NCBI GenBank assembly: GCA_027618855.1
Contig: JAQCID010000089.1
Coordinates: 1 to 5,577 of the forward strand
DNA: 5,577 nt
Source: Bacteroidota bacterium
Lineage (GTDB): Bacteria; Bacteroidota; Bacteroidia; Flavobacteriales_D; Sanyastnellaceae
Reading direction: 5' to 3'
In this document: positions 1 to 5,577 of the stretch, piece by piece
Layout of the letters: every line of letters starts with the position of its first letter
Numbering within the stretch: position 1 is the first letter of the stretch
The notes under the pieces: model-generated
Databases searched by the model: none
What the model was told of the DNA's origin: nothing
The model's input: the letters and a program-made list of their open reading frames with translations, nothing else
Program-made: the position numbers and the translations under genes

Positions 1-330
1 GTCTGGCTCAACCCAGCAATTGCAATCGCTTTGAAGAACTTTTGCTTGTCGACTTATTTTGCGTTTCTCTCGATCATCGGAAAACGATGCCTTAAAGTTG
101 ACCAAAGTCTCAAGATATGCGTTTTCATCAAAGCCCTCCCAAGCTCTTACCACAGTCCATTCTTCTCTGTTCATTTTGAGTACCGCGTGGTCGAAACCAC
201 CGTAGGAATCAAAGATTTTTCGAGCAGTAATACTCTCTGAAAATTCTACTTCGCTCTGAGCTATGACGTTAGTCATACAGCTTATGAAAAGAGCGAATAA
301 AATAAAGGTGTTCTGTTGAAATCGAATCAT
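1..330 (-). CDS. Exported protein of unknown function, N-terminal part (cut by left edge)
   Basis: An open frame runs from an ATG at 330 to the left edge without a stop, giving the first 110 residues of a longer protein. Residues 1-24 look like a Sec signal peptide: a short basic start (MIRF), a hydrophobic stretch around residues 9-18, and a plausible signal peptidase I site after VIA, leaving a mature N-terminus of QSEVEF. C18 sits in FISC, a poor lipobox, so a lipoprotein is less likely. The visible mature part is charged and ends in a Cys-rich motif, DCNCWVEPD (residues 102-110). From memory, similar C-x-C-W-[IV]-[EQ]-P-D motifs occur in secreted proteins of Flavobacteriales, some of them substrates of the type IX secretion system. 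That link is tentative, because any C-terminal sorting domain would lie outside the window. A Bacteroidota-type promoter lies just upstream and the gene diverges from lepA. I do not recognise its function. That it is a real gene is supported by the start, signal peptide and promoter together. Confidence 0.75.
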   Translation of the reverse strand, partial: MIRFQQNTFILFALFISCMTNVIAQSEVEFSESITARKIFDSYGGFDHAVLKMNREEWTVVRAWEGFDENAYLETLVNFKASFSDDREKRKISRQAKVLQSDCNCWVEPD

Positions 331-354
331 TGTAAAAAGGACGTTTTGCAAGGG

Positions 355-388
355 TAAATATACAACGTGTAGGCATCTTAAAAACAAA
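355..388 (-). promoter_or_regulatory. Candidate promoter of the left-hand exported-protein gene
   Basis: Read on the minus strand, TTTG (385-388) is followed after 22 bp by TATATTTA (355-362). This fits the Bacteroidota consensus TTTG, a spacer of about 17-23 bp, then TAnnTTTG, with one mismatch at the last base of the -7 box. Transcription would begin near 350, leaving a leader of about 20 bases before the ATG at 330. It lies back to back with the lepA promoter. This is a motif match by eye only. Confidence 0.55.
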
Positions 389-422
389 TTAGTAGAACGG
401 GCGGATTAACGGCTTATTTTTG
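389..422 (+). promoter_or_regulatory. Candidate promoter of lepA
   Basis: TATTTTTG at 415-422 is an exact match to the Bacteroidota -7 box TAnnTTTG. No good TTG lies at the usual distance; the nearest -33-like triplet is TTA at 389-391, 23 bp upstream, so the -33 half is weak. A start site near 427 would give a leader of about 30 bases. The GAGG at 432-435 is roughly 25 bases from the ATG, too far to act as a Shine-Dalgarno sequence, which suits this phylum. Confidence 0.5.
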
Positions 423-459
423 CAGCTCTGTGAGGAATTTCAGCTACGATTAGACATTG

Positions 460-2250
460 ATGAAAAAAATTAGAAACTTCTGTATTATCGCCCACATTGA
501 TCACGGGAAAAGTACGCTCGCAGATAGACTTCTTCAGAAAACGGGGACGATTACAGAGCGTCAAATGAAGGATCAGGCTTTGGACGATATGGACCTCGAG
601 AGAGAAAGGGGGATCACCATAAAGAGTCACGCGATTCAAATGGTACACACGCATACAGATGGTGAAGAGTATGTCTTAAATCTGATTGACACTCCTGGCC
701 ACGTAGACTTCTCTTACGAGGTGAGCCGTTCTATTGCTGCTTGTGAAGGTGCATTGCTCATTGTGGATGCGACTCAAGGCATCGAGGCCCAGACCATATC
801 TAATCTCTATCTCGCCCTTGAAAATGATTTGGAAATAATCCCCGTTCTCAATAAAATGGATTTGGATTCTGCAGACGCTGAAGTTGTGGGAGACCAAATA
901 ATTGACCTCATCGGTTGCAAAGCTGACGAAATAATCTTTGCTTCAGGCAAGTCTGGGCTCGGCGTTGAGGAGATTCTTAAAGCCGTCATCGAACGTGTGC
1001 CCGCCCCAAAGGGTGATCCCGAAGCGCCGTTTCAGGCCATGATTTTCGACTCTGTTTTCAATAATTTCAGAGGAATTATTGCTTACTTCAGAGTCATCAA
1101 TGGATCAATAAAGCGTCGCGACAAGATAAAATTACTTTCCACAGACAAAGAATATATCGCAGACGAAATAGGTGTTCTGGGGCTTGGCCTCATCCCGAGA
1201 GAAACATTAAGCACTGGTGACGTAGGCTATGTTATCTCAGGGATTAAGGACGCAAAAGAAATTAAAGTTGGAGACACCATCACGACCTTCGAAAACCCTT
1301 GCACAGTTGCTGTTAAGGGATTTGAAGATGTGAAACCCATGGTTTTTTCTGGACTCTATCCTGTAGACACTGAGGATTATGAGGAGCTCCGTTTTTCTAT
1401 GGAAAAACTACAACTCAATGATGCTTCCCTCGTGTTCGAACCAGAAAGTTCAGTCGCGCTTGGTTTCGGGTTCAGATGTGGTTTCTTGGGAATGTTACAT
1501 ATGGAAATCGTTCAGGAAAGGCTCGAACGAGAATTCAATATGACTGTGATTACGACCGTTCCTAACGTGAGCTACATCGCCCACCTTCCCAAAGGAATTC
1601 AACAGATCATTAACAACCCTTCTGACTTGCCTGAAAACAAAGGTCTTGTGAAGGTTGAGGAGCCATATATTAAGGCGCAAATCATTACAAAATCATCCTA
1701 CATCGGTCCTGTAATGAGTCTTTGTATTCAAAAACGGGGTGAAATTGTAAGCCAGGTATATCTGACCGCAGACCGCGTAGAGCTTACGTTCAGTATGCCA
1801 CTTGGAGAAATTGTATTCGACTTTTACGACAAGCTTAAAAGTATCTCAAGGGGCTATGCTTCGTTTGATTACTTCCCCGATGGATATAGGGAGTCTGATC
1901 TCGTCAAGCTTGACATCCTCCTTAACGGAGATCAAGTCGATGCCCTCTCGGCGCTGATCCACCGAGACCATGCGCACGATTTCGGAAAGCGAATCTGTTT
2001 AAAATTAAAAGAATTAATCCCTCGTCAACAGTTTATGGTGGCGCTACAGGCTGCGATTGGTGCAAAAATCATTGCGCGAGAAACGATTAGTGCTGTCCGA
2101 AAAGATGTCACAGCGAAGTGCTACGGAGGAGACATTACCCGTAAGCGTAAGCTCTTAGAAAAACAGAAAAAAGGGAAGAAGCGTATGCGCCAAATTGGAA
2201 CTGTAGAGGTTCCACAGTCAGCATTCCTGGCTATCCTAAAGCTGGATTAA
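460..2250 (+). CDS. lepA: Elongation factor 4 (ribosomal GTPase LepA)
   Basis: The 596-residue product has the usual LepA length and is complete. LepA/EF-4 is a cytoplasmic GTPase that binds the ribosome; roles in back-translocation and in ribosome assembly or initiation have been reported for the family. All G motifs are visible: G1 AHIDHGKST (11-19), G2 RGIT (50-53), G3 DTPGH (77-81, with the catalytic His at 81), G4 NKMD (131-134) and G5-like ASGKSG (161-166). Next come a beta-barrel domain II (about 190-275), an EF-G-like domain III with the typical [14 protein letters not shown] stretch (about 336-349), and a domain V. The LepA-specific C-terminal domain contains [17 protein letters not shown] (553-569), and this separates it from EF-G, TypA and tetracycline-resistance proteins. 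I chose the ATG at 460 over the TTG at 457 because homologues begin close to M-K-x-I-R-N-F. The gene is read away from the exported-protein gene and converges on rlmN, with their stop codons overlapping. No defect is seen. Confidence 0.98.
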   Translation: MKKIRNFCIIAHIDHGKSTLADRLLQKTGTITERQMKDQALDDMDLERERGITIKSHAIQMVHTHTDGEEYVLNLIDTPGHVDFSYEVSRSIAACEGALLIVDATQGIEAQTISNLYLALENDLEIIPVLNKMDLDSADAEVVGDQIIDLIGCKADEIIFASGKSGLGVEEILKAVIERVPAPKGDPEAPFQAMIFDSVFNNFRGIIAYFRVINGSIKRRDKIKLLSTDKEYIADEIGVLGLGLIPRETLSTGDVGYVISGIKDAKEIKVGDTITTFENPCTVAVKGFEDVKPMVFSGLYPVDTEDYEELRFSMEKLQLNDASLVFEPESSVALGFGFRCGFLGMLHMEIVQERLEREFNMTVITTVPNVSYIAHLPKGIQQIINNPSDLPENKGLVKVEEPYIKAQIITKSSYIGPVMSLCIQKRGEIVSQVYLTADRVELTFSMPLGEIVFDFYDKLKSISRGYASFDYFPDGYRESDLVKLDILLNGDQVDALSALIHRDHAHDFGKRICLKLKELIPRQQFMVALQAAIGAKIIARETISAVRKDVTAKCYGGDITRKRKLLEKQKKGKKRMRQIGTVEVPQSAFLAILKLD

Positions 2251-3329
2251 GAAGTCGTCTTCTTCAAGGAGTCTTTGCCTTGTTCATTCTTATTTGCGAG
2301 TTGACCACACGCAGCATCAATGTCCTTGCCTCTAGACCTTCTAACGTTTACGATTAAGTTTTTGCTTTCGAGGTAGTTTTTAAAATCTTCAACTTTCTCT
2401 GCATCCGCTTGCTGAAAACGCCCATCATCTATCGGATTGTACTCAATAATATTTATTTTACAAGGAACGTGTTTGCAAAAAATAGCCAGTTCCTGAGCAT
2501 CTTCTATTGAATCGTTAAAATCCTTGAAAATGATGTACTCAAATGTGACACGAGAGCCCGTTTTTTCATGGAAATAGATGAGTGCTTCGGCCAGTGCTTC
2601 AATATTGTTAGAATCATTAATGGCCATAATCTCGGAACGCTTCTTGTCGTTGGCGGCGTGCAGACTTAGCGCAAGGTTAAATTTAACTTCGTCGTCTCCA
2701 AGACGTTTGATCGCTTTCGCAATCCCCGCCGTGCTAATCGTTATTCTGCGAGGTGACATCCCCAATCCGGGTGTTCCGCAAATTCTCTCCACACTTTCAA
2801 TCACATTTTTATAATTTAAGAGTGGCTCCCCCATGCCCATATAAACAATGTTAGAGAGATTCGATTTCTCTCTCTCTTGAGCAATAGAAGCAATCATCTC
2901 AACCTGATCGTACATCTCCGCAGCGGTCAGGTTCTTCATAAGCTTTAACTTCCCTGTGGCACAGAACGAACATGCAAGACTGCAGCCTACTTGAGACGAA
3001 ATACACGCCGTTGTTCTCGATTTTGTCGGAATTAAAACACCCTCGACAATATTTAGATCGCCTGGCTTGACTGTCTCCACTTTGAATGCGCACTTTACCG
3101 TGCCGTCGCGGCTGAATTGCTTTTCGCTTAATTCAATACGTTTTAATGAGAAGTTTTTGGCAAGTTTTTGGCGAAAATCGTTCCCTAAATTCGTCATTTC
3201 ATAAAATGATGATGCCGATTTAGACCAAATCCATTCTTCCAATTGTTTGGCCCTAAATGGCTTCTCTCCCATCGAGACTATCTCATCTCGCAACTCCGAG
3301 CTGTTTAATGATCTAATATCTTTAAGCAT
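2247..3329 (-). CDS. rlmN: 23S rRNA (adenine-2503-C2)/tRNA (adenine-37-C2) methyltransferase RlmN
   Basis: This radical SAM enzyme methylates C2 of A2503 in 23S rRNA and, in characterised homologues, of A37 in some tRNAs. The change tunes decoding accuracy and sensitivity to drugs acting at the peptidyl transferase centre. From the ATG at 3329 the protein has 360 residues. The radical SAM cluster is CSLACSFC (C116, C120, C123). The two cysteines needed for the methyl-carrier chemistry are visible: C109 in TACIS, seven residues before the cluster as in E. coli RlmN, and C341 in [15 protein letters not shown] (165-170) is the SAM-binding GEP motif, and an N-terminal helical RlmN domain precedes the barrel. 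AACGQL favours RlmN over Cfr, and the housekeeping setting agrees. The frame extends to a GTG at 3362, but the 11 extra residues (MIQVLYRYFCI) do not resemble the family and MLKDIRSL is a typical start. The stop overlaps the lepA stop by 4 bp. The gene lies 37 bp downstream of the response regulator. Confidence 0.96.
   Translation of the reverse strand: MLKDIRSLNSSELRDEIVSMGEKPFRAKQLEEWIWSKSASSFYEMTNLGNDFRQKLAKNFSLKRIELSEKQFSRDGTVKCAFKVETVKPGDLNIVEGVLIPTKSRTTACISSQVGCSLACSFCATGKLKLMKNLTAAEMYDQVEMIASIAQEREKSNLSNIVYMGMGEPLLNYKNVIESVERICGTPGLGMSPRRITISTAGIAKAIKRLGDDEVKFNLALSLHAANDKKRSEIMAINDSNNIEALAEALIYFHEKTGSRVTFEYIIFKDFNDSIEDAQELAIFCKHVPCKINIIEYNPIDDGRFQQADAEKVEDFKNYLESKNLIVNVRRSRGKDIDAACGQLANKNEQGKDSLKKTTS
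2249..2264. other. Small inverted repeat at the lepA/rlmN junction
   Basis: AAGAAG (2249-2254) and CTTCTT (2259-2264) form a perfect 6-bp stem around the four-base loop TCGT. It begins inside the lepA stop codon and lies in the last codons of rlmN. Neither strand has a U-rich tail after the stem, so it does not look like a standard intrinsic terminator. It might stabilise or weakly terminate the convergent transcripts. It might equally be a by-product of the rlmN codons for Lys-Lys-Thr-Thr-Ser. Confidence 0.25.
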
Positions 3330-3333
3330 GATG

Positions 3334-3341
3334 CAAAAGTA
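3334..3341 (-). promoter_or_regulatory. Candidate -7 box of rlmN, abutting its start codon
   Basis: On the minus strand TACTTTTG matches TAnnTTTG exactly and is separated from the chosen ATG (3327-3329) by only four bases, CATC. In Bacteroidota promoters transcription starts a few bases after this box, so the mRNA would begin at or almost at the ATG. No TTG is found at the normal -33 spacing, which lowers confidence. A 15-bp dyad lies immediately upstream. If the box is inactive, rlmN would depend on read-through from the response-regulator gene. Confidence 0.35.
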
Positions 3342-3344
3342 CCT

Positions 3345-3359
3345 ATACAAAACTTGTAT
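3345..3359. promoter_or_regulatory. 15-bp dyad between the response-regulator gene and rlmN
   Basis: ATACAA (3345-3350) and TTGTAT (3354-3359) are perfect inverted copies separated by AAC. The dyad sits in the 37-bp gap, 7 bp past the regulator stop codon and 3 bp upstream of the candidate rlmN -7 box. That position would suit an operator occupying the spacer of that promoter. As RNA it could form a weak AU-rich hairpin after the regulator stop, but no U-run follows directly. The binding protein, if any, is unknown. Confidence 0.35.
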
Positions 3360-3366
3360 CACATCA

Positions 3367-4107
3367 TTAACTTGCGATTAAGGAGGTCATGCGTTTGCGA
3401 AGCTCTTCTCTCTTCCTTACTGCCATAGGAATCTCCTTTCCACTAGTGAGGGTGATAGAGTGTGTTTTGTAGTTACAAGAGTGAATGAAGTTAAGGTGTA
3501 CGATTTGAGAATTATGAACGCGGAAAAAGGTGGGGTCATCTAAAATATCTTCAACCTTTTTAAGGTTTTTTGAAATCGTAAGTCGACGACCCGATTCTAG
3601 ATATAGCGTAGAGTAGCTGCCACAAGCCTCGATATGGAGGATGTCTTCATGTCTCACAAAATGTCTTTTTCTAGAGGTCACAATCTCAAACCTCCTGGGT
3701 GCAGGAGGGAGTGCGCCCATTCCCGGTTTTCTCTTATGGTAGAAGTGCATTAAAATACGCCTGGCACAAGCTTTGAGTTCGTCTTTGTCAATGGGCTTAA
3801 GTAGGTAATCGAACGCTCTCTGTCTTAAGGCATCGACTGCATATTTGTGATAGGTCGTCGCAAAGACAACGTAAAAGTCTCTGTCCTTATATCCATCTAT
3901 TAATTCAAGCCCTGATTCATCGGGCATCTGAATATCAACAAACACAATATCTGGAGCAAGGCTCTCAATATAAGATCTTGCTTCGCGGGCGTTTGATGCT
4001 GTTTGGATGACATTGAGATATGGACAACTTCTTTCGATTTGGCGACAAAGCACTTCCCTTGCAGGAGCTTCATCATCAACAACAAGTACATTTAAACTTT
4101 GACGCAT
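3367..4107 (-). CDS. LytTR-family two-component response regulator
   Basis: The 246-residue protein has a receiver domain (about 5-122) and a C-terminal LytTR DNA-binding domain (about 140-243), the usual LytR/AlgR layout and length. The receiver carries the acidic pair D11/D12, the phosphoacceptor D58 in VDIQMP, the switch Thr at 84 (FATTY) and the conserved Lys at 104 in YLLKPI, so all phosphorylation residues are intact. A Pro-rich linker (about 128-138) joins the domains. The LytTR part shows the family pattern: an HIEACGSYSTLY segment (158-169), the NLKKVEDIL helix, and FFRVHNSQIVHLNFI (194-208). It should act in the cytoplasm as a transcription factor controlled by a LytS-type or other sensor histidine kinase. 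No kinase is encoded in the window, so its signal and targets cannot be inferred. The ATG at 4107 places the first beta strand (LNVLVVDDE) correctly. The gene has its own upstream region of 204 bp and lies 37 bp before rlmN, so partial co-transcription with rlmN is possible. Confidence 0.93.
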   Translation of the reverse strand: MRQSLNVLVVDDEAPAREVLCRQIERSCPYLNVIQTASNAREARSYIESLAPDIVFVDIQMPDESGLELIDGYKDRDFYVVFATTYHKYAVDALRQRAFDYLLKPIDKDELKACARRILMHFYHKRKPGMGALPPAPRRFEIVTSRKRHFVRHEDILHIEACGSYSTLYLESGRRLTISKNLKKVEDILDDPTFFRVHNSQIVHLNFIHSCNYKTHSITLTSGKEIPMAVRKREELRKRMTSLIAS

Positions 4108-4114
4108 GGCTAAT

Positions 4115-4129
4115 TTTCTTCGAAAGAAA
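4115..4129. promoter_or_regulatory. 15-bp dyad just upstream of the response-regulator start
   Basis: TTTCTT (4115-4120) and AAGAAA (4124-4129) are perfect inverted copies separated by CGA. The dyad starts 7 bp before the ATG at 4107, so in the mRNA it would form a small hairpin over the ribosome-loading region. As DNA it could be an operator. Known LytTR sites are usually paired direct repeats, so autoregulation through this dyad is not predicted by the family. A chance origin is possible in such a purine/pyrimidine-biased stretch. Confidence 0.3.
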
Positions 4130-4256
4130 CCGCATCAAGTCAAGAGAAGAATTCGTGTTTTATAAACGTCAACCCTGAATTTATATTCGTGTAATAGACG
4201 CGTTAGCAAATGTTTATGTTCTCTGAAATCTCATTTGGTTTGATGCCGGTGTAAGA

Positions 4257-4291
4257 TAAATATACATCAGGCACATGAAGTTACGCGACAA
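4257..4291 (-). promoter_or_regulatory. Candidate promoter of the response-regulator gene
   Basis: On the minus strand TTG (4289-4291) is followed after 24 bp by TATATTTA (4257-4264), the same -7 sequence as in the promoter at 355-362. The spacer is slightly longer than the usual 17-23 bp. Transcription from here would start near 4250 and give a leader of roughly 140-145 bases before the ATG at 4107. No better -7 box was found on this strand between 4108 and 4311. The interval otherwise holds no credible gene. Confidence 0.4.
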
Positions 4292-4311
4292 TTAAAACAA
4301 AATATAAAATG

Positions 4312-5034
4312 TTAAGACGCATTTACCTCGTCCCATTGAAAAAGATTTTGAAGGTGTGTTTTTAAAAGAGGCTTCACTTCTTCAAGCGCAATATTCCTCC
4401 CTACTTCCTTTGACAAGGAGGTCACGCCTTTGTCAGAAATTCCACAAGGAATGATGAGGTCAAAGAAGTTTAAATCAGAATCGACATTGAAGGCAAGCCC
4501 ATGCATCGTCACCCATCGACTGCATTTCACACCGAATGCGCATATTTTCCGCGCACCGTTGCCGGCCTCGACATCCACCCAAACCCCTGTCTGACCTTGA
4601 ATCCTGCCTGCTTCAACTCCGAAATCAGCGCAAGTCCTAATAATCGCTTCTTCTAGAAATCTAAGGTATTTATGGATGTCTGTAAAAAATTGATCGAGGT
4701 CTAAAATGGGATAAGCCACCAGCTGTCCCGGCCCATGATAAGTAATGTCCCCCCCTCTGTTAATGGGAAAGTAGTCAACACCTAATTCGGCCAATCGTGC
4801 GGGGCTCACAATCACATTTTCAGAGTCACCACTCTTTCCAAGGGTAAGAACATGGGGGTGTTCTACAAATAACAAACGGCTCATAGGGAGAGGACGGTCG
4901 GCGTTTGGGTCCTCAGAAAGTGCATCTCGGCTGGCAATTTTATGATCAATCACAGACTTAAACACCTTTTCCTGATAATCCCAACAAGGCTTATACCTCA
5001 TGGTGCCTAGGTCCTCAAACGCGAGCTGCCTCAT
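4312..5034 (-). CDS. lipB: Lipoyl(octanoyl) transferase LipB
   Basis: LipB moves the octanoyl group from octanoyl-acyl carrier protein to the target lysine of lipoyl domains (pyruvate and 2-oxoglutarate dehydrogenase E2, glycine cleavage H protein). LipA then inserts the sulfurs. The 240-residue product shows the full signature: VEHPHVLTLGKSGD (57-70), the RGGDITYHGPGQL motif (93-105), the catalytic Lys at 163 in ARKICAFGVK, MHGLAFNV (177-184) with H178, and the catalytic Cys at 197 in IPCGI. It is longer than the roughly 213-residue E. coli enzyme mainly through an N-terminal stretch (about 31-52) before the first core strand, which I believe is common in Bacteroidota LipB. The ATG at 5034 keeps the family-like LAFEDLG start. 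It lies 4 bp after the stop of the upstream isomerase gene, which suggests one operon and possible translational coupling. No terminator hairpin with a U-run is obvious after the stop. lipA is not in the window. Confidence 0.97.
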   Translation of the reverse strand: MRQLAFEDLGTMRYKPCWDYQEKVFKSVIDHKIASRDALSEDPNADRPLPMSRLLFVEHPHVLTLGKSGDSENVIVSPARLAELGVDYFPINRGGDITYHGPGQLVAYPILDLDQFFTDIHKYLRFLEEAIIRTCADFGVEAGRIQGQTGVWVDVEAGNGARKICAFGVKCSRWVTMHGLAFNVDSDLNFFDLIIPCGISDKGVTSLSKEVGRNIALEEVKPLLKTHLQNLFQWDEVNAS

Positions 5035-5038
5035 TGAA

Positions 5039-5577
5039 TTACTTCAGAGTGCTGAGCTCAGCCTTCAGTCGCTCAATATTTGTGATGTCAACAGGATCAA
5101 TTCCTGCTCTCTCCGCAAGTAACAACGAGAGCACGTCTCCCAGTTGAATAAGATACATGAGACGCTGCATTTGGTCATCTCCTTCGGCATCAATAACGAC
5201 AACATCCGCACCGAATTCTCTGAAAATTTCCGCACAAACGTTCATTCTAAATTGTGTACGTTTGTGGTCCTCCGGGGTGCGAATAATCACCACAACATCG
5301 CTTTCATTTCCAGAATCCCAACCCACAAGTTCGTTGTGATTCATCTCAGGAAACATCTGAGTGTTGACTAGCAATTTACTGTTCTCATTAAGTTGCTGGC
5401 GCCATCGTGTAGCGATTGATCCTACGCCAGTATCTGAGTACAATAAGATTGACTTTCCCACGACTAAATCTGCAATTTCTTCTGCCTGCTCACAAACAGA
5501 TGCAAAAGCTTCTGCAGTTGAATTAGACGTTGCCTCTAAGTCTGAATACATTTTCTCAGAAAAACACCCGAATTGTT
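5039..5577 (-). CDS. Probable bifunctional phosphoglucose/phosphomannose isomerase, C-terminal part (cut by right edge)
   Basis: An in-frame ATG occurs at 5551, but the frame stays open to the window edge (eight more codons, QFGCFSEK, and a partial one). I therefore read it as the C-terminal 178 residues of a longer protein. It resembles the second SIS domain of bifunctional phosphoglucose/phosphomannose isomerases, which interconvert glucose-6-P or mannose-6-P with fructose-6-P in the cytoplasm. Counting from the first complete codon, key features are the GKSILLYSD strand (40-48), NENSK with a Glu at 64, and FPEMNHNELVGW with a His at 80. The 16-residue Glu-His spacing fits the catalytic pair recalled for the archaeal enzyme. 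The tail GIDPVDITNIERLKAEL matches the family's closing helix, whose Lys (171) is a likely catalytic residue. The full protein would be expected to have about 320-340 residues, so nearly half is missing here. Another SIS-domain sugar-phosphate enzyme is the main alternative. The stop is 4 bp before lipB, suggesting a shared transcript. Confidence 0.8.
   Translation of the reverse strand, partial: QFGCFSEKMYSDLEATSNSTAEAFASVCEQAEEIADLVVGKSILLYSDTGVGSIATRWRQQLNENSKLLVNTQMFPEMNHNELVGWDSGNESDVVVIIRTPEDHKRTQFRMNVCAEIFREFGADVVVIDAEGDDQMQRLMYLIQLGDVLSLLLAERAGIDPVDITNIERLKAELSTLK

Noticed and set aside
31..240. A 69-codon plus-strand open frame at the left end
   Set aside because: It lies wholly antisense to the exported-protein gene, which has a signal peptide and a promoter. 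Its own start has no promoter-like sequence in view and its product resembles nothing.
2578..2814. A 78-codon plus-strand open frame inside rlmN
   Set aside because: It is antisense to the radical SAM core of rlmN, with a low-complexity, serine/alanine-rich product typical of a shadow frame.
3380..3472. A strong Shine-Dalgarno-like AAGGAGGT (3380-3387) followed by an ATG at 3389 and a 27-codon plus-strand frame with a hydrophobic product
   Set aside because: It is antisense to the last codons of the LytTR regulator and results from Thr-Ser-Leu codons. The same complement occurs inside lipB near 4420 for the same reason, and Bacteroidota make little use of such sites. No plus-strand promoter was found.
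4162..4170. A near match on the minus strand to the LytTR-type site pattern (GACGTTTAT)
   Set aside because: Such sites usually occur as spaced pairs and no second copy was found. A single degenerate 9-mer is likely by chance.
4210..4254. A 14-codon plus-strand frame in the gap between the regulator and lipB
   Set aside because: It is too short, has no promoter or conserved feature, and is expected by chance in a 204-bp AT-rich gap.
5039..5551. Reading the right-hand gene as a complete 170-residue protein starting at 5551
   Set aside because: The frame stays open to the window edge, and the visible part aligns only with the C-terminal SIS half of the isomerase family, so it is a truncated view of a longer gene.
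1..5577. Mobile elements, CRISPR repeats, tRNA or rRNA genes, or a defence system
   Set aside because: No transposase, long inverted or direct repeats, spacer-repeat array or RNA gene signature was seen, and the recognised genes are conserved housekeeping functions.

Overview
This window looks like ordinary chromosomal housekeeping DNA from a member of the Bacteroidota, most likely a Flavobacteriales-type bacterium. Several signs point there. Upstream regions carry TAnnTTTG-like -7 boxes, the Bacteroidota promoter signature, instead of TATAAT. No clear Shine-Dalgarno sequence precedes any start. The right-hand sugar-phosphate isomerase is of the SIS type, and the left-hand exported protein has an 'AQ' signal-peptide junction. 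The assignment rests on motifs read by eye, not on a database search.

Layout, left to right. Positions 1-330 (minus) hold the N-terminal end of an exported protein of unknown function, cut by the window edge. Positions 331-459 are a divergent promoter region. Positions 460-2250 (plus) are lepA, encoding ribosomal GTPase EF-4. It meets rlmN (2247-3329, minus), a radical SAM rRNA/tRNA adenine-C2 methyltransferase, tail to tail; the two stop codons share the palindrome TTAA. Upstream of rlmN on the same strand is a LytTR-family response regulator (3367-4107). A 204-bp intergenic stretch with a candidate promoter follows. Then come lipB (4312-5034, minus), encoding octanoyltransferase, and the C-terminal half of a probable bifunctional phosphoglucose/phosphomannose isomerase (5039-5577, minus), cut by the right edge.

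Working relationships. The isomerase and lipB are 4 bp apart and probably form one transcript. The response regulator and rlmN may be read together, but rlmN also has its own -7 box only 4 bp from its ATG, so a leaderless transcript is possible. LepA and RlmN both act on the translation machinery, but they are convergent and not an operon. No cognate histidine kinase is present for the response regulator.

I found no mobile element, CRISPR array, tRNA, rRNA or convincing novel system. The points worth a second look are regulatory and architectural: the shared-stop convergent overlap with a hairpin, the possible leaderless rlmN promoter with an adjacent dyad, the 6-3-6 dyad next to the regulator start, and the unidentified secreted protein.
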